In this document: piece by piece, positions 4,711-6,152 of the stretch | Layout: every line of letters starts with the position of its first letter | Position numbering within the stretch: the stretch's first letter is position 1 | Source of the DNA: PS1 clade bacterium | GTDB lineage: Bacteria; Pseudomonadota; Alphaproteobacteria; RS24 | Assembly: GCA_016779015.1 (NCBI GenBank) | Contig: JADHOK010000080.1 | Coordinates: 1-6,152 of the forward strand | Length of the DNA stretch: 6,152 nt | Direction of reading: 5' to 3' | Program-made: the position numbers and the translations under genes | The notes under the pieces: generated by a model | What the model was told of the DNA's origin: nothing | Databases searched by the model: none | The model's input: the letters and a program-made list of their open reading frames with translations, nothing else

Positions 4711-5679
4711 TCACGCGCTCCGTAATTGCCGCGGCAATTTGAAACTGACTTGTTCGTCGCGCCCATCCATCTCATCGACCGACAGGGCGAAGCGCGCCGC
4801 GAAAGCGTCGATGACCTCGAGGGTAATTTCTTCCGGTGCTGAGGCCCCTGCCGTCAGGCCGATATGGGCGACGCCTTGCATGGCGGGCCAGTCAATATCC
4901 TCAGCGCCGCCGATCAGTCCGGCTTGCGGGCAACCGGCTTGCCGCGCCACTTCGACAAGGCGTTGCGAGTTGGATGAATTGGGCGCGCCGATAACCAGCA
5001 CGCGGTCAACCTGCGCGGCCAATGCCTGCACCGCTTCTTGTCGATTGGTGGTGGCGTAGCAAATATCTTCTTTGTGCGGCTCGGCAATATCGGGAAAGCG
5101 CGCTTTCAACGCGGCGACAATCGCCGCCGTGTCGCTGACCGATAGGGTCGTTTGGGTGGCGTAGGCCAGCGCCCCGTCCGGCGGCATGACGGCCTCGGCA
5201 TCGGCGACGGTTTCGATGAGCGTAATCGCGCCATCCGGCACTTGCCCCATCGTGCCGATAACTTCGGGATGACCGGCATGTCCGATAAGCAGAATATGGC
5301 GCTTGTTTTCGAAATGCCGCTCGGTCTCAATATGCACTTTCGAGACCAATGGGCAGGTGGCATCGAGCCAATCGAGGCCGCGTGCATCGGCCGCTTGTGG
5401 CACCGATTTCGGCACACCATGGGCAGAAAAAATCACCGGCCGGTCGCTGTCTCCGGGCGGCACATTGTCCAGCTCATCAACAAAAATCGCCCCCATATCG
5501 CGCAAGCGATCAACGACGCGCTTATTGTGGACAATCTCGTGGCGCACATAAACCGGCGCGCCATATTTCTCCAGCGCTTGCTCGACAATCAGCACCGCTC
5601 GGTCAACACCAGCGCAAAAACCGCGCGGCTTGGCAAGGGTCAGTCGCAGGCTTGGCTTGATGGCTGGCTTGTCGGTCAT
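4711..5679 (-). CDS. ispH: 4-hydroxy-3-methylbut-2-enyl diphosphate reductase (IspH/LytB)
   Basis: IspH is the cytosolic iron-sulfur enzyme that makes IPP and DMAPP from HMBPP, the final step of the MEP isoprenoid pathway. The three cysteines that bind the 4Fe-4S cluster are C22 (PRGFCAGVDRA), C109 (DATCPLVSKVH) and C207 (EDICYATTNRQ). Substrate-binding motifs are also present: EIVHN with H51, GHAGHPEV with H137 and E139, and APNSSNSQRL with S235, S236, N237 and S238. Length (322 residues) is normal and the reading frame is intact. The ATG at 5679 lies about ten residues before the conserved LAKPRGFCAG block, as expected, but the upstream AAAGAAAG is only a weak ribosome binding site. An overlapping out-of-frame ATG ends three bases further upstream (GATGCATG). 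It leads the ispH-thrB-rnhA string: its TGA is followed by one base and then the thrB ATG. Confidence 0.97.
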   Translation of the reverse strand: MTDKPAIKPSLRLTLAKPRGFCAGVDRAVLIVEQALEKYGAPVYVRHEIVHNKRVVDRLRDMGAIFVDELDNVPPGDSDRPVIFSAHGVPKSVPQAADARGLDWLDATCPLVSKVHIETERHFENKRHILLIGHAGHPEVIGTMGQVPDGAITLIETVADAEAVMPPDGALAYATQTTLSVSDTAAIVAALKARFPDIAEPHKEDICYATTNRQEAVQALAAQVDRVLVIGAPNSSNSQRLVEVARQAGCPQAGLIGGAEDIDWPAMQGVAHIGLTAGASAPEEITLEVIDAFAARFALSVDEMDGRDEQVSFKLPRQLRSA

Positions 5680-5714
5680 GCATCGGCACTTTCTTTACAG
5701 CACGTAGTGAATGT

Positions 5715-5743
5715 TTTATTGAATGAGCCGCGTCTCGCGTCAA
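5715..5743 (-). promoter_or_regulatory. Sigma-70-like promoter of the ispH-thrB-rnhA operon
   Basis: On the minus strand, TTGACG (5743-5738) matches five of six -35 bases. After exactly 17 bases, AATAAA (5720-5715) matches four of six -10 bases. Transcription would start near 5708, giving a leader of about 28 bases before the ispH ATG. No other promoter-like pair is visible inside the three-gene string, and gaps of one base leave no room for one between the genes. It is the best promoter candidate in the window. Confidence 0.5.
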
Positions 5744-5748
5744 GTTGT

Positions 5749-5760
5749 TTGGCGCGCCAA
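5749..5760. repeat. 12-bp perfect palindrome in the ispH / lipoprotein divergent region
   Basis: TTGGCGCGCCAA is self-complementary over all 12 bases. It sits just upstream of the proposed ispH -35 box and upstream of the lipoprotein gene, where a dimeric regulator could touch both. A related GGCGCGCC core also occurs at 3328-3335 inside rnhA, so in GC-rich DNA this may be chance. Confidence 0.35.
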
Positions 5761-5825
5761 GGCAGACAGGAAACCCGATGTTTTATTCACCGACCCGTGC
5801 AAGTGCGGACAAACAGGACCAAAAA

Positions 5826-6152
5826 ATGAAAATCACGCGTCTGGCTGTAGTGGTCGCGCTTAGCGCTCTGCTGTCAGCTTGTTTGGGCGGCGATATTGAC
5901 GAGGTGGTGCAGCGCCAATGCCCGCCCATAGCGGTGCTGGTAACCGCTGATGTTCTGCCGCGCGATGCGGCGGTATATCTCGACACGGCCAAGCTTAAAT
6001 GTTTCATCAATCGCGATGCCGAAGATGTTTTGCAGGCCGAGATTACGCTGAGTGGGCGTTCTGAGGTGGCGCAGCAAGTGCCGTTGTTTGTTGCCGCGCT
6101 GGGCGATAACGACCGTCAGCTGGCGCGCTCGCAATATAAAATCAGCCTGCCG
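5826..6152 (+). CDS. Predicted lipoprotein of unknown function (3' end outside window)
   Basis: The frame runs open from the ATG at 5826 to the window edge, giving 109 residues without a stop. It opens with a lipoprotein signal: MKITR n-region, hydrophobic AVVVALSALL, then the lipobox LSAC with lipidated C19. The next residue is L, with no Asp at +2, so Lol sorting to the outer membrane is possible. C32 and C58 follow (QRQCPPIAVLV and KLKCFIN), then beta-like segments including PLFVAALGDNDRQLAR (85-100). The CPPIAVL block and the 'FVA...D...LAR' pattern loosely recall a small alphaproteobacterial lipoprotein family of unknown role; this is from memory and not searched. AGGA at 5815-5818 lies seven bases before the ATG. 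An in-frame ATG at 5778 also has AGGA six bases upstream, but would give an unusually long n-region. It is transcribed divergently from ispH. Confidence 0.75.
   Translation, partial: MKITRLAVVVALSALLSACLGGDIDEVVQRQCPPIAVLVTADVLPRDAAVYLDTAKLKCFINRDAEDVLQAEITLSGRSEVAQQVPLFVAALGDNDRQLARSQYKISLP

Noticed and set aside
3945..4742. 265-codon open frame on the plus strand opposite thrB
   Set aside because: It is antisense to a confidently identified homoserine kinase, has a low-complexity Arg/Ala/Gly-rich translation with no recognisable motif, and no ribosome binding site that sets it apart. GC-rich coding DNA often leaves such frames open.
5152..5829. 225-codon open frame on the plus strand opposite ispH
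   Set aside because: It is antisense to ispH, which carries all expected cluster-binding cysteines. The translation shows no domain, and its tail crosses the divergent promoter region and the lipoprotein start.

Overview
The window looks like a chromosomal housekeeping segment from an alphaproteobacterium. The grounds are the compact ispH-thrB-rnhA gene string on the minus strand, a homoserine kinase of the aminoglycoside-phosphotransferase type, a one-domain Prx5-like peroxiredoxin next door, a stand-alone DsbD-alpha-like periplasmic protein, YqgE, and a thrC-linked membrane protein that resembles the front half of a rhizobial sensor. Base composition is GC-rich and looks even throughout. 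I see no insertion sequence, phage gene, CRISPR array, tRNA or rRNA.

Layout: (1) 1-321, plus strand: the last 106 residues of threonine synthase. (2) 314-1258, plus: a secreted-ectodomain membrane protein that starts at TTG inside the thrC stop region and ends in a 4-base tail-to-tail overlap with yqgE. (3) 1255-1824, minus: yqgE. (4) 1825-1933: a divergent intergenic region with a 7-bp inverted repeat beside the yqgE start and a TATAAA box almost touching the next start codon. (5) 1934-3260, plus: the DsbD-alpha-like protein, then a peroxiredoxin 31 bases later. (6) 3261-3304: a short convergent gap, with a 10-bp stem-loop that reaches into the end of rnhA. (7) 3305-5679, minus: ispH, thrB and rnhA, joined by one-base gaps and probably read from a good sigma-70-like promoter at 5715-5743. 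(8) 5680-5825: a divergent intergenic region with a 12-bp palindrome. (9) 5826 to the window end, plus: a lipoprotein cut off by the edge.

How they fit together: ThrB and ThrC are the last two enzymes of threonine synthesis and lie 3.4 kb apart on opposite strands. IspH finishes the MEP isoprenoid pathway, and RNase HI removes RNA from RNA-DNA hybrids. The DsbD-alpha-like protein and the peroxiredoxin are both thiol-redox proteins in one apparent transcription unit, but the first is predicted periplasmic and the second cytosolic. No clear undescribed multi-gene system is visible. The most interesting items are the membrane protein that seems to keep only the sensor half of a thrC-linked signalling protein, and several untested regulatory elements at the divergent and convergent junctions.
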